From the NCBI GenBank assembly GCA_003255025.1, contig QANY01007891.1, forward strand, positions 2,138,558 through 2,202,557: a DNA stretch of 64,000 nucleotides, read 5' to 3'. Below the pieces are notes generated by a model. The model searched no databases. It had not been told where the DNA came from and worked only from the letters and a program-made list of their open reading frames with translations. The stretch is from Datisca glomerata. Its lineage: Eukaryota > Streptophyta > Magnoliopsida > Cucurbitales > Datiscaceae. Made by a program: the position numbers and the translations under genes. Below, piece after piece: positions 24,031-34,560 of the stretch. The stretch's first letter is position 1. Every line of letters starts with the position of its first letter.

Positions 24031-25650
24031 GTGCATAGATTCTGACCTTCACTATATCCTCCCAAGCAGTTGCCTCAGTTACACCAAGAATCTGTCTAGC
24101 TTCTTGCTCTGTCATGACTTTGCTTCCTCTACGGACAGCATTTTGCATTGCTTCTTGGGCAACACCTGTTTTTGAGGCATCTGCAACATAGCAGGTGTAG
24201 TTGATAAAGATCAATACTAAGCATACAATTGAAAAAAGGTTTTGCAGCTTCAAAGGCATTGTGCCTTAGATTTTCCCCTTGTTATTATGGCAAAACAGAT
24301 TCTCAGGTTATACAACAAAAAGCTGAGTTGTCGATGGATGGCTATCTGTTTGTTTCCAATTTATCTATTCATCAAAGGGTTAGGGTATCTCAATTAACAT
24401 GCCATTTTGAGAAAGCTATTTGGCTGGCAGGAACATAAATAGGGCAAGTAGATACTAGATAGCATATAGAGAATTGCATCTTCCACACTTAAGCGCCTAA
24501 AACTTGTTTTATGTTGAAAAAAATACTTAAATGCCTATGAGAATCTGATCAGTTTTGTCAATGAGTGACTCAAATCATTCAACGTTTTTGGGGAAGGTTT
24601 TTCTGTGCCAATCTCAAGCATTTAGCACGTGGAAAATATCAGCAAGGAGAAGATGAAGAAATATAACTATACAAAGATGAATCCATTAGAGGAATTCAAA
24701 AAGTAATAACTGAAAAGAATAAAGTAATAAAAGACTACCCAAAATAAGCGAGGAGCTTATACTAATATCCAATACTTAAGATCAACGGTATATAACCAAA
24801 TAACTTACTAGCAAGTGCTTGACGGTATGCCTGAACCAAAGCTCTAGCCATTATACCAGAGCCCATCACAATCAAGTTGGCAAGAATCTTTGCAGCCTAT
24901 AAAACAGAAGGGCAAGTCAGTAACTCAGTCGTCATTAGGACAGTTGAATACCCCCCCCCCCCCCCCCNCCCCCCCCCCCCCCCCTAAAGAAAAAGAAAAA
25001 CACAAAGCAAACATAAAAAACAACCTCCATGCAAGTAGTATACAAGTTAAATAATCCGAAACAGGCTCTAACATTACCGTTTAGGAAACCTTTCGTCGTT
25101 CTTATGAAAAATTCTAGGCCAGCCAGTGACAGGATAATTTAATTACATTTACATATCAGCTCAGCTATCACAAGATGTTGAGATACAATCATTAGGTAAC
25201 ATTTGATTCATTTCAATGCTAATTTGTTTCAACTAACGTAGATCATTATATGTCATCATCAAAGCATCGAACTAAGCTGGAATTTGCTTCCTTTTCGCTA
25301 CTCCTTCAAAGAACCAAGTTATTCCACATCATTAAGTTCTCAGTTTACAGAGAATCATAAGGATTATCAAGGGTAAAATAGTTCGGCTGTTGATAAATTA
25401 TTGAAAGAAAGAGAATCGAGAATACAAAGATATGGTCATTAAGCCAGATCAAACACAAGACTAAGAGAAACTCGATGGTTAAACATAATAAATGCAAAAG
25501 CAAGAATCTCCTTAAATGTCATGAAAACCCCAAAAGAAACACAAAAGGTTCAAACAAATATACTCTCGCTCGCATTCTCCAAACTTTCCCAAAAAAAATT
25601 GAAATACGCATCGAACACCACAAAAGTTAAAAGAAACATGAGCATACCAT
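23836..25650 (-). CDS. PAM16: PAM16/TIM16, mitochondrial import motor subunit
   Basis: Coding exons 25650-25648, 24896-24809, 24180-24047 and 23961-23836, all with GT-AG junctions, give 116 residues, the usual length. The product is a J-like protein of the PAM motor at the matrix side of the TIM23 translocase; it pairs with the J-protein PAM14/TIM14 and restrains its stimulation of mtHsp70. The N-terminal hydrophobic stretch (AAKILANLIVMGSGIMARAL) is the membrane-targeting part. SKTGVAQEAMQNAVRRG and MTEQEARQILGV, then ATAWEDIVKKYDALFENN, form the J-like domain, which lacks the HPD tripeptide as expected. In Arabidopsis, PAM16 loss affects immunity (MUSE5) and thaxtomin sensitivity (TXR1). 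The first coding exon holds only the ATG, followed at once by a GT donor. The third intron, before the last exon, carries a (GA)n tract. Confidence 0.93.
23997..24028. repeat. (GA)n microsatellite in PAM16 intron
   Basis: About 15 uninterrupted GA units just downstream of the exon 3 donor. Read-through of this tract gives a spurious Leu-Ser repeat peptide. Confidence 0.9.
24951..24984. other. Poly-C run with one N
   Basis: A C homopolymer of about 33 bases with an N at 24968, inside the first PAM16 intron. Its length is unreliable. Confidence 0.9.
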
Positions 25651-28423
25651 TAATTAGCTGAAATGGTTGAATCTTCCCCAGCCAAACTAGGGTTTTTCCT
25701 CTATTTTCCCCTGTCAGCAATCCCTAAAAAATCCCTTCGTAAGGAACTGCAGAGGAAAGCTTGAATAGAATCGGTAATCGGAGGAAGGAGGAGCTTGCTG
25801 ATTCTATAACTAATGCAGAAATTGAGATGCGGCTTCATGTCCAAGAAAGGACATGTTTATGTAAATTTAGTAGTATAAGTTGAGCCGATGGCCCATTAAG
25901 GATGAAATGGGCCGGAACTTTGGGTAACATGTCCACCTCGGTACTTCCTTTTGGATTGTGTTCGGCCGAAAATATGTTGGGAAAATTCCACAAATAGGTC
26001 ATTTTCATAATATTAATTTAATAATTAAACTAAATAAAATTGAAGTAAATAAATAATTATTTTTATTTAATTTAATTTTAAATTTTTAATATTTATCTAT
26101 AATACCTTTTTCCATGATTCTATTTAAAGTTTTTAATTATTTTTTCAAATTTAAAGTAACGTCTTTAAACATGAGTGGTTATAATAATATTTATTTAATG
26201 AAATATGTATTTCATATTAAGTGAATGTTTTGTTATTATAAATTTATAAATAATTTTTATATTATGATGAAACGTGTACAATATATTAACGATAAGATAA
26301 TATGTACTAGCATTTATTTAGAGTACCGCACCATATTGCATTAGGGTTCAGTATATGATATAATATTTAAATGTTAACACATAATATGATATTAACGTTT
26401 ATTCAAGATATGATGTGAACGCTAACAAACGCATCAACAATCAAATGATACGATAGTAACAACTATTTAGAATGATTGATATTAAATGAATAGAGTATTA
26501 ACATCAAATAATATATATTAACATTTATTTAAGATCATAACTACTTCAATATATTGTATTAATATTTATTTAATACAATTATGAATCGTAAAATTTGATG
26601 GAAGGGAGCTGGAGCCTAAGTTTGGGAAAAAATTTGAACGGTAAATTTGTAATTAAATTAAAAATAAAATCATCCATGATCTCTATAACTACTCATACGA
26701 ATATGAGATAATTAAAAAATATATATTAATAGTACAATACGAATGGGCGCATTGGATATATATTTTAACACGTTGGCAACAAAATTAATGATATATTATT
26801 AACACAGACGATGGCAATGTAAAATTCTATATATTCAAATGAAAATTTTGGCTCATATCCGAAACTGAGTATATACATTAGTATTTCTCGTGAAAAAATT
26901 AAAAAGTAAAAAATAAAAAACAACTAAATATTTCTGGGATCTGCTATAATAAATTCACGTTTTTTTATCTTCAAATCTATTAAACCAAAAATCAAAAACA
27001 AAATCTAAACTAATTCAAAATTAAATAGTAAATAAATATCCTTATCGACTATATCCGGAACTACATGGCTATTAAAAGAATTGAAAAAATATTAAAATGT
27101 GGTAGTTGATTGCAACGCATAAAAGGCATTTTTGGATAAAATATTACCAAAAAATTAAAAGGGCTATTAATTTACTCCTATATGTTTTGTCATATATCAA
27201 CTTGATTGTGGAAAAGTGGTCTAAACACTATGATTTCTGAAATATATTAGTAATAACACTAAATATAAAAAGGGAATTTTTTTATAGTATTAAGTTATGA
27301 ATCGACCTAAAAAACTACGATAAAGGTTCAAAGTTTTGTATATTAATACAATTGTGGTGAAAGTTGATGGTTTGATCTAAAGAAAAAAGAGAGAATGTAG
27401 AAGAGTGGAGGGGTTGAACGAGGATGGAAGGGTTGGAATAATCTATAACATATATAAAAGCGTCAAACTTGGAGAAACTTTTTTAGACTATTTGTCCATA
27501 TGATTTTCATGTTAATCCTAAAATTCCCTTACTTAATGACACTAGGGTATGATTTTATGAGGGAAGATGAAACAATTTGCATGATATTATTCTCTCTACT
27601 CGTTTTCCTTTATTAATTTTAATATTTGTGTGTTGCTGTAAATTTTGTTCAAGTCAATTGATAATATGAGATGACGTGTATTTGATCATCTATTGTCGAT
27701 ATTCATTTACGTGCATTATTTCAGCTTTTCTAACTTTAATTTTATTTTCTTCTTTAAATCTATGTTTATAATAATGACATTCTCAAAATATATTTTGAAA
27801 TGAGAAAGAAATATTTTTCTTAATTTCATTTTTAAAATATCTAATTATTATCTAACTAACTGAAAATATACATTTGTTATTATCATTTAATATATTGTAC
27901 TTTTATTTTATGATAATCTATGTCTTTTTAAAATATCTTTCTAATAACTATTACTTGTTGTGCATATAAAAAATTATATTGTTGTACGATCATTCATTTT
28001 TTTAACTGATATATTTTTTATAGTGATAATTGTATTTCTTCTTGTTTACTCATAGCAATTCAAAATACATTTCTTAAGATCGTAAAATTTGAAGAGACTT
28101 ATCAGACTACGAAAAAAGAAGAATGATAAATTAATATGACAATTGTACGTAAAGTATAAAAAATAAAGTGATTTTCAAACGATCAACTATATGTGCAATA
28201 TCGCCGTTAAAATTTACGTTGATTGAAACTTTAAAAGTAACGTGCAACACATGTAGATGACGACTAATTTTATTATGAAAGTTAATAATTATGAATTAAG
28301 TAAAGTTTTATGTAACGATAACCTACGGGAGAGAGAAATAATTGAGAGGAGAGTGGGAAAAATCCTCTCTCTTCTATTGTATATGAAGATACTATAGTTT
28401 TAATTGCCAGGTGAAGATCAACA
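25651..28423. other. PAM16 5' flank and very AT-rich spacer
   Basis: The first 150-200 bp hold the PAM16 5' UTR and promoter. Beyond about 25960 the DNA is extremely AT-rich, with a degenerate recurring ttaacatttatttaaga-like motif around 26340-26580. No gene was recognised on either strand. Confidence 0.5.
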
Positions 28424-28495
28424 ATCAGAGTGGCGCAGCGGAAGCGTGGTGGGCCCATAACCCACAGGTCCCAGGATCGAAACCTGGCTCTGATA
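28424..28495 (+). tRNA. Initiator tRNA-Met (CAU)
   Basis: 72 bases folding as a cloverleaf. The acceptor stem ATCAGAG pairs with CTCTGAT with discriminator A at 28495; there is a D arm (gcgcagcggaagcg), an anticodon arm tgggcCCATAAccca with CAU, and a T arm caggATCGAAAcctg. Initiator identity comes from the A1-U72 pair, the three G-C pairs (ggg/ccc) of the anticodon stem and A in place of T54 in the T loop. The CCA is not encoded, as is normal in nuclear genes. No intron. Confidence 0.97.
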
Positions 28496-29826
28496 TAGAG
28501 AGAGCTACGAAGTACAAACGCTCCTTATTTACTTTTGTTCTCGAGCGCAACGATGACTTTGACCACACGTCGACCTACTCCTCTAAAATTTAGTTAGATC
28601 CAACGGTCCGCGATATATCGCCAAAAAAAAAAGGAAATTAAAAGAAATCTTTCTATACTTACTATTGAAAACGATAAGAGTAAAAGAAAGATATTTTTGA
28701 AAAGATAAAAGCGAAAAATTAAAATTAGAAGAAAAAGGGGAACTTAACTTTCTTCTCAAGACTCAAACCCTAACTCCTTCGCCTTCCATCTATCAAAATA
28801 TCGCGATAAAACGATAACTCCAACGAATCTGAAACCTCCGCTTATCTCTCCGTCGCCTCTTTCTCTTTCCCCATTCTGTGAGTTCCCTTCATTCAAATTT
28901 CTCGTCTTTTCTCTCTTTAATTTTCTTTTTAATATATTCATTTTATTTTGTTTGTCTCATTTTTCGAGCTTCAAAGAGTTCATTTCAAATCGATTTCTGC
29001 TACTTAGCTTGCATTGTGTAGTACAACTTGGATTCTGCATTTCTGGGTGTTTGGTAGCCGAGAAAATTCGAGGGAATAATCCTTCACGTTTCTTCTTTTT
29101 TTTTTTGAAAAGAGGATGGAAATGCAGAAGTTTTTTGTAATTTTCGCTTACCAAGCAGACTTTCTGGAAAATTCACTGTGTTTTTTGTAAAACTGGGAAG
29201 AGCAGTTGGTGGGTGTTTTCAAAGTTCATTTTGCAGCTCCTCAATAACTGACTGCTCCCAGTCTTTGGGAAGAGAAAAAGAAGGGATTTGAAGTGACAGA
29301 ACTTAAGGAAATGGTTACTGCTGAGAAAAAATGGAGCTCTGATTAAATTTTGAATGCGTGGATGATGGTTTGAGCAATGTTTTCTTTTATCTTTACGGAG
29401 ATTTTCTTGAAATCGGGACAGTTTAATATGTTACTTTAACTGATAGATGAATGTTAAAAAAATGGTATAACTCAAATTATGTTCAATGATATTGAATATC
29501 ATAGTTTAGTGATACTGAATCGTGAGTTTCCCTATGTTGGTTTAGATTTAGAGAAAGCTTACAAGGAGAAACTCCACTCCATCCCTTCAAGGCATTCATG
29601 AGAACATGGTGTAAACTCGAATTATGTTCTCTCTTCTTTTAAGTAATTGTTTTGATATTTGGTTCTTTATCTATTTTCAATTCTCCTTTTGGATGTTCAT
29701 TCATTGTGCAAACTGTTCTTCATATCTTGTATTGCTAGCTGCTCAAATCATTTATTTATCTTCTTGATTGCTGTACATCAGTTACTATATGCAGTCAGAT
29801 GCTTGATTTTTGGTTCTTATTCTTCA
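28496..29826 (+). other. Putative promoter, 5' UTR exon and first part of the 5' intron of the hAT-derived gene
   Basis: The C/T-rich stretch 28740-28877 looks like a plant 5' UTR and runs into a possible donor (ccattct|gtgagttcc). It carries a telo-box at 28765. The downstream AT/T-rich sequence looks intronic and reaches the Copia insertion at 29827. The next supported exon of the same gene ends at 34561. The joining of these parts is inference. Confidence 0.35.
28765..28773 (+). promoter_or_regulatory. Telo-box (AAACCCTAA)
   Basis: A perfect AAACCCTAA in the C/T-rich presumed 5' UTR or promoter. Telo-boxes are common near starts of housekeeping and translation-related plant genes. Confidence 0.45.
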
Positions 29827-30226
29827 TGTTGCAGCATGATGATTCAAAACTGTTAAGAGTAACAACTCTTTACTAGCTTGGACGTTAAAGTTGGTTAAGA
29901 CAGTTAGTTGGTTGCTGTTAGTTAATCATTAACTAACAACGACACTTATAAATGACAGTTTGTACTTCAGAGAAGGATGATGAGTTTTCTTTTAGTTTTG
30001 ATCATTAAAAGGGCTGTATTTTGTAATCTTTGATTTGTAATACAAGTTTTTTGTGTGGTGGCTTTCCCGTGGATGTAGATTCATTCTGAATCGAATCACG
30101 TAAAACAACTTATCTTCTTCCTTATTCTTTTTCTTCTCTCAGTCAAACAATTTGCGTTTAATTCATGAACATTCTCAAGTCTTTTAAATCTGATTGCATT
30201 GAGTATAATCTGATATACTTACAACA
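29827..30226 (+). repeat. 5' LTR of Copia element 2
   Basis: 400 bp. It aligns with the 3' LTR throughout except for about 48 bp (around 30018-30074, tgtaatctttgatttg and following) that the 3' copy lacks. Confidence 0.92.
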
Positions 30227-30228
30227 AA

Positions 30229-30240
30229 TGGTATCAGAGC
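30229..30240 (+). promoter_or_regulatory. Primer binding site of Copia element 2
   Basis: TGGTATCAGAGC is the exact complement of the last nine bases of initiator tRNA-Met plus CCA, two bases after the LTR end. It primes minus-strand DNA synthesis. It matches the tRNA-iMet gene at 28424-28495 perfectly. Confidence 0.95.
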
Positions 30241-30370
30241 TTCCGGTTGCAAGATCCTGTTCAAGAAATCAGATTTAGTTCCTCATTAAACTGAGTCTTA
30301 ATGGTTGATAGCTCAAAAGATTGATCGATAAAGAACTGCAAGCTTCTGTGAAAGTTAAAGTTGGATCAAG

Positions 30371-33300
30371 ATGTCAATTTAGAAATATGACATTGAAAAG
30401 TTTGGTGGGAAAAATGACTTTGGACTATGGAGGATGAAGATGATGGCGCTTTTGGGAAATATGGTGCTGGATGATGCACTTCTTGGAGAAGAAAAGATGC
30501 ATACATCACTGTCTGCAACAGACAAAGCCATCATTTTGAAGAAAGCAAGGATTACTATAATCTTTAGTTTAAGTGACATAATTCTGAGAAAAGTGTCAAA
30601 GGAAACTTCTGCAGTAGGATTATGGTTGAAGCTAACAAATGTTTATGACTAAATCATTACCAAACATGACGTATCTTAAGATAAAGTTCTATGGATTCAA
30701 GATGGATGATGGAAAACCAGTTGAAGAAAATCTAGACGATTTCACAAAGCTGGTAATGGATCTTGACAATCTTGAAGTGAAAATAGATGATGAAGACCAA
30801 GTTGTGTTCCTTATAAACTCATTGCCAAAAAGGTTTGAAAACCTTGAAAGATACACTTACATATAACAAGGATGTTCTAATACTGTATGATGTTCTTGGT
30901 GCAATTCGAGCAAAAGAACTTGAGTTTAGAGCTGCTAAGGAAGAATATGGAGTAGGAGAAGGATTGGCAGCGAGGAGAAGATCTGAGAAGAGATCTAATA
31001 GAAGGGATAATCAAAGGAAGAAAAGTCAATCAAGATCAAAGCCTAAAACTCAAAAGGGGAAGTTCAAATGTTTTCACTGTCATAAAGAATGACGTATTAG
31101 AAGAAATTGTCCAGATAGAAAGAAAGATGAACATACTGGTTCAGGAAACACGATAGTTGGAGATGATGGTTATGAAAGCTCAGAGTTACTGGTTTTAGCA
31201 AGTAAGAGAAACACTTCTGAATGGGTGCTAGACATTGGTTGATCCTTTCACATGCGTCCAAATCAACCTTGGTTTGACACACCTATGAGTCAATAGATGG
31301 AGGTAAGGTGCTAATGGGTGATGATACTACTCTTGATAACATTGGTATTGGCACTATCAAGATTAAAATATTTGATGGGATTATAAGAACATTACAGAAT
31401 GTGAGACATGTTGATAGACTTAAGAGAAATCTTATTTCTATTGGTGCACTCGATAGGGCAGGCTGTGATTATAAGGGTGAAGGAGGAATAATCAAAATTC
31501 TTTTAGGTTCACTTGCGATAATGAAAGGAACCAAAAGAAATGGATTATATATTCTTCGAGGTACAACTGTGATAGGTTCAACATCAATCTCATCAAAGGA
31601 ATTAGAAGACAAAACCAAGCTTTGGCATCTAAAGAATGATCATATTAGTGAAAAGGGACTTAGGGACTAAGTAAACAAGGAGCATTTGGTGATGACAGAA
31701 TCAATGCCTTGGATTTCTGTGAAACTTGTGTGTTAGGGAAAGCTTGCAGAGTCAAATTTGGAAAAAGGCAGCATGTCACAAAAGGGATCCTGGATTATGT
31801 GCACTCTGACCTATGGGGACATGCTAGAACATCATCTCTTAATGGTTCAAGGTACTTTCTTTCTGTGATAGACGATTATTCTAGAAAAGTTTGGGTTTTT
31901 ATACTGAAAAACAAGAATGAAACTGTTAAGAAGTTCATTGAATGGAAAGCTTTAGTTGAAAATCAAACTGGAAGGACAATGAAGCATTTTAGAACTGACA
32001 ATGGACTAGAATTCTGCAATAATCAATTTAATGATATTTGCAAGAAGTATGGTATTAAAAGGCACTACACTATTGTAAACACTCCTCAACAGAATGGCCT
32101 TTAATGAAGCTCTGGTGCAGTGATGGTAAAACATCAAAATGCATTATAAGTAGAGATGTGGTCTTTAATGAAGCTGAAATGTTAAAACCAAAGAAAAAAG
32201 AAGCTGAGACCTCAAAATCTGAAGTAAATAATAACAGAATTCAGATTGAAGTGGTGTCTGAAGTTCAGCATGAAGAAATTGCAGAAGAGACTCAAGAGCA
32301 ATCTGTAATTGGTGAAAATCAGGAGCCTCATGACTACAACCTTACAAGGGATAGAGAAAGAAGGCAAATCAGAGCACCTCAAAGATATGGATATGCTGAT
32401 AGACTTGCATATGTACTGATTCCTGCAACTGAAGTGTTAAATGATGAGCCAATAACATTTAGTGCAGCAATGAGAAGTGCAAACAAGGAGGAGTGGATGA
32501 AAGCAATGAAAGAGGAATATGACTCATTGATGAAGAATAAAACCTGGGAATTAGTTAAAAGGCCTGAAAACAAGAGGTTAGTGGGATGTAAATGGATCTT
32601 TAAACTCAAAGAAGCGATTTCAAATGTCAATCTAGCAAGATTCAAAGCTAGGCTGGTTGCTAGAGGATTTACACAGCAAGAAGGGTTGATTTTACTGAGG
32701 TTTTCTCACCAGTTGTAAAACACAGCTCAATCAGAATATTACTAGCAATGACAGCAAGCTATGACCTTGAATTGGAATAGATGGATGTAAAAACAAACAT
32801 GGAGATTTAGAAGAGCAAATATACATGAGTCAACCTGAAGGCTTTGAGATTCAGGACAAAACAGATTGGGTATGCTTACTTAAGAAATCATTGTATGGAT
32901 TAAAGCAATCACCTAGACAATGGTATCTAAAGTTTGATGATTTATGCACAACAATGGTTTTGTGAGAAGCAAGTATGATAGTTGTGTATACTTCAAAAAT
33001 ATGAAAAGAAATGAAGTCATATACCTGTTACTGTATGTGGATGACATTTTAATTGCCTGTAAATTCAAATCAGAGATTGAAGAATTGAAGAAACAGTTGA
33101 GCAGACAGTTTGAAATGAAGGACCTTGAGGCTGCTACAAGGATTCTTGGTATGGAAATTGTGAGAAACAGGGAGGTTGGAACCTTAATGCTATATCAAGA
33201 GAGGTACATACAAAAGGTGTTAAAAAGGTTTGGACTGTCAGAAGCCAAACCAGTGTCAACCCCTATTGCTGCACATTTCAAACTATCAAGCAAACAATCT

Positions 33301-33858
33301 CTAATGACGGATGAAGATAAGAAGAAAATGGCATGCATTCCTTATGCTAATGCAGTGGAAAGCATTATGTATGTTATGGTTTGTTCAAGACCTGATCTAG
33401 CATTCTCATTAAGTCTTGTTAGTCGTTTTATGGGAAATCCTGGAAAGGAAAACTGGCAAGCTGTCAAATGGATGCTGAGATACTTGAAAGGAACAACTTC
33501 TTATGGGTTATTATATAGTGGGATTGGAAAAACATCAGATGAAGTACTTGGTTATGTTGATGCTGATTATGCAAGGGACTTGGATAAAAGAAGATCAACA
33601 ACTGGGTATATTTTCATCTTGGGAAATATTATTGTCAGTTGGAAGGCTTCTTCGCAACCCATAGTTGCACTCTCATCAGCAGAAGCTGAGTATGTGGCTA
33701 TGGCAGAAGCAGTAAAGGAAGCTAAGTGGCTAAGAGGTATAATTACAGAGCTAGGGTCGATTCAAGACTCAACCATTATCAAATATGATAATCAAAGTGC
33801 AATATATCTTAGTAGAAATCAAGTTTATCATGAAAGGTCTAAGCAAATTGATATCTAG
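30371..33858 (+). pseudogene. gag-pol of Copia element 2, broken and internally deleted
   Basis: Starts near 30371 with a stop at the fourth codon. Gag follows through about 31150 with a damaged zinc knuckle (CFHCHKE then a stop; the expected His is Arg). The protease motif is D-I-G followed by a stop (near 31235). The pre-integrase and integrase core are present (31700-32100, TDNGLEFCN and TPQQNGL) but end abruptly; the frame resumes at 32104 with the integrase tail and reverse transcriptase. YVDDI is at 33034-33048 and RNase H (DADYA, ALSSAEAEYVAMAEA) runs to 33858. Several further stops and frameshifts occur at 32700-32950. The 304-residue frame from 32944 is the best preserved part. Confidence 0.92.
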
Positions 33859-34026
33859 TTTCATTTCATTCGAGATGAGGTTGCTAATGGGGCTGTGATC
33901 ATTGAGAAAGTTTCTTCTAAAGATAATATTGTAGCTAAATTCAAAGATTGTTTGAGCTTAGCTAGTATGAAGATTGATAAATCTGTTTTTGGGAAGCTAC
34001 CATGTCAAAGACAGTAGTTATGAATC

Positions 34027-34038
34027 AAGGTGGAGAAT
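34027..34038 (+). promoter_or_regulatory. Polypurine tract of Copia element 2
   Basis: aaggtggagaat directly abuts the TGTTGC start of the 3' LTR. Confidence 0.75.
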
Positions 34039-34390
34039 TGTTGCAGCATGATGATTCAAAACTGTTAAGAGTAACAACTCTTTACTAGCTTGGACGTTAA
34101 AGTTGGTTAAGGCAGTTAGTTGGTTGCTGTTAGGTAATCATTAACTAACAACGACACTTATAAATGATAGTTTGTACTCAAGAGAGTGATGATGAGTTTT
34201 CTTTTAGTTTTGATCATTAAAAGGGTTGTATCGTGGATGTAGATTCATTCTGAATCGAACCACGTAAAACAACTTGTCTTCTTCCTTATTCTTTCTCTTC
34301 TCTCAGTCGAACAATTTGCGTTTAATTCATGAATATTTTCGAGTCTTTTAAATCTTATTGCAGTGAGTATAATCTGATATACTTACAACA
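34039..34390 (+). repeat. 3' LTR of Copia element 2
   Basis: 352 bp; like the 5' LTR but with an internal deletion of about 48 bp. Followed immediately by target duplication CTTCA. Confidence 0.92.
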
Positions 34391-34560
34391 CTTCACCTCT
34401 ATTTTCTTTTGTTTGGAGGACGAGGGGGGTGATGGCAGTGTCTAATTTTAACCAATCATCATATTATGTTTACACTTGGTCAGCTACTCACATTTAATTT
34501 TTGTTGGTTCTCTTCTTGAGTAGGTCGACGTGCAGGCACATTCAGAATATCTGGATCCTC

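Larger units (their letters stand above)
29827..34390 (+). mobile_element. Ty1/Copia LTR retrotransposon, element 2 (decayed, with target duplication)
   Basis: A 4564-bp insertion. The LTRs begin TGTTGCAGCATGATG and end ATACTTACAACA, flanked by the 5-bp target duplication CTTCA at 29822-29826 and 34391-34395. A tRNA-iMet PBS follows the 5' LTR after two bases, and a purine tract precedes the 3' LTR. It lies in the same orientation as the hAT-derived gene, in what appears to be its 5' intron. The interior is shortened: part of the integrase and its C-terminal region are missing at about 32104. Confidence 0.94.

Noticed and set aside
23784..24065. Leu-Ser repeat peptides from the GA/CT tracts (also at 39439-39764)
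   Set aside because: They are read-through translations of (GA)n and (CT)n microsatellites in an intron and a 5' UTR; the real exons end or start beside them.
26340..26580. Recurring ttaacatttatttaaga-like motif as a CRISPR-like or origin array
   Set aside because: The spacing is irregular, the units are degenerate and the region is simply AT-rich plant DNA; no Cas-like or replication gene is present.
27430..28320. Possible Helitron ends in AT-rich DNA
   Set aside because: I could not find a convincing 5' TC terminus, a 3' hairpin followed by CTRR, or any Rep/helicase sequence.
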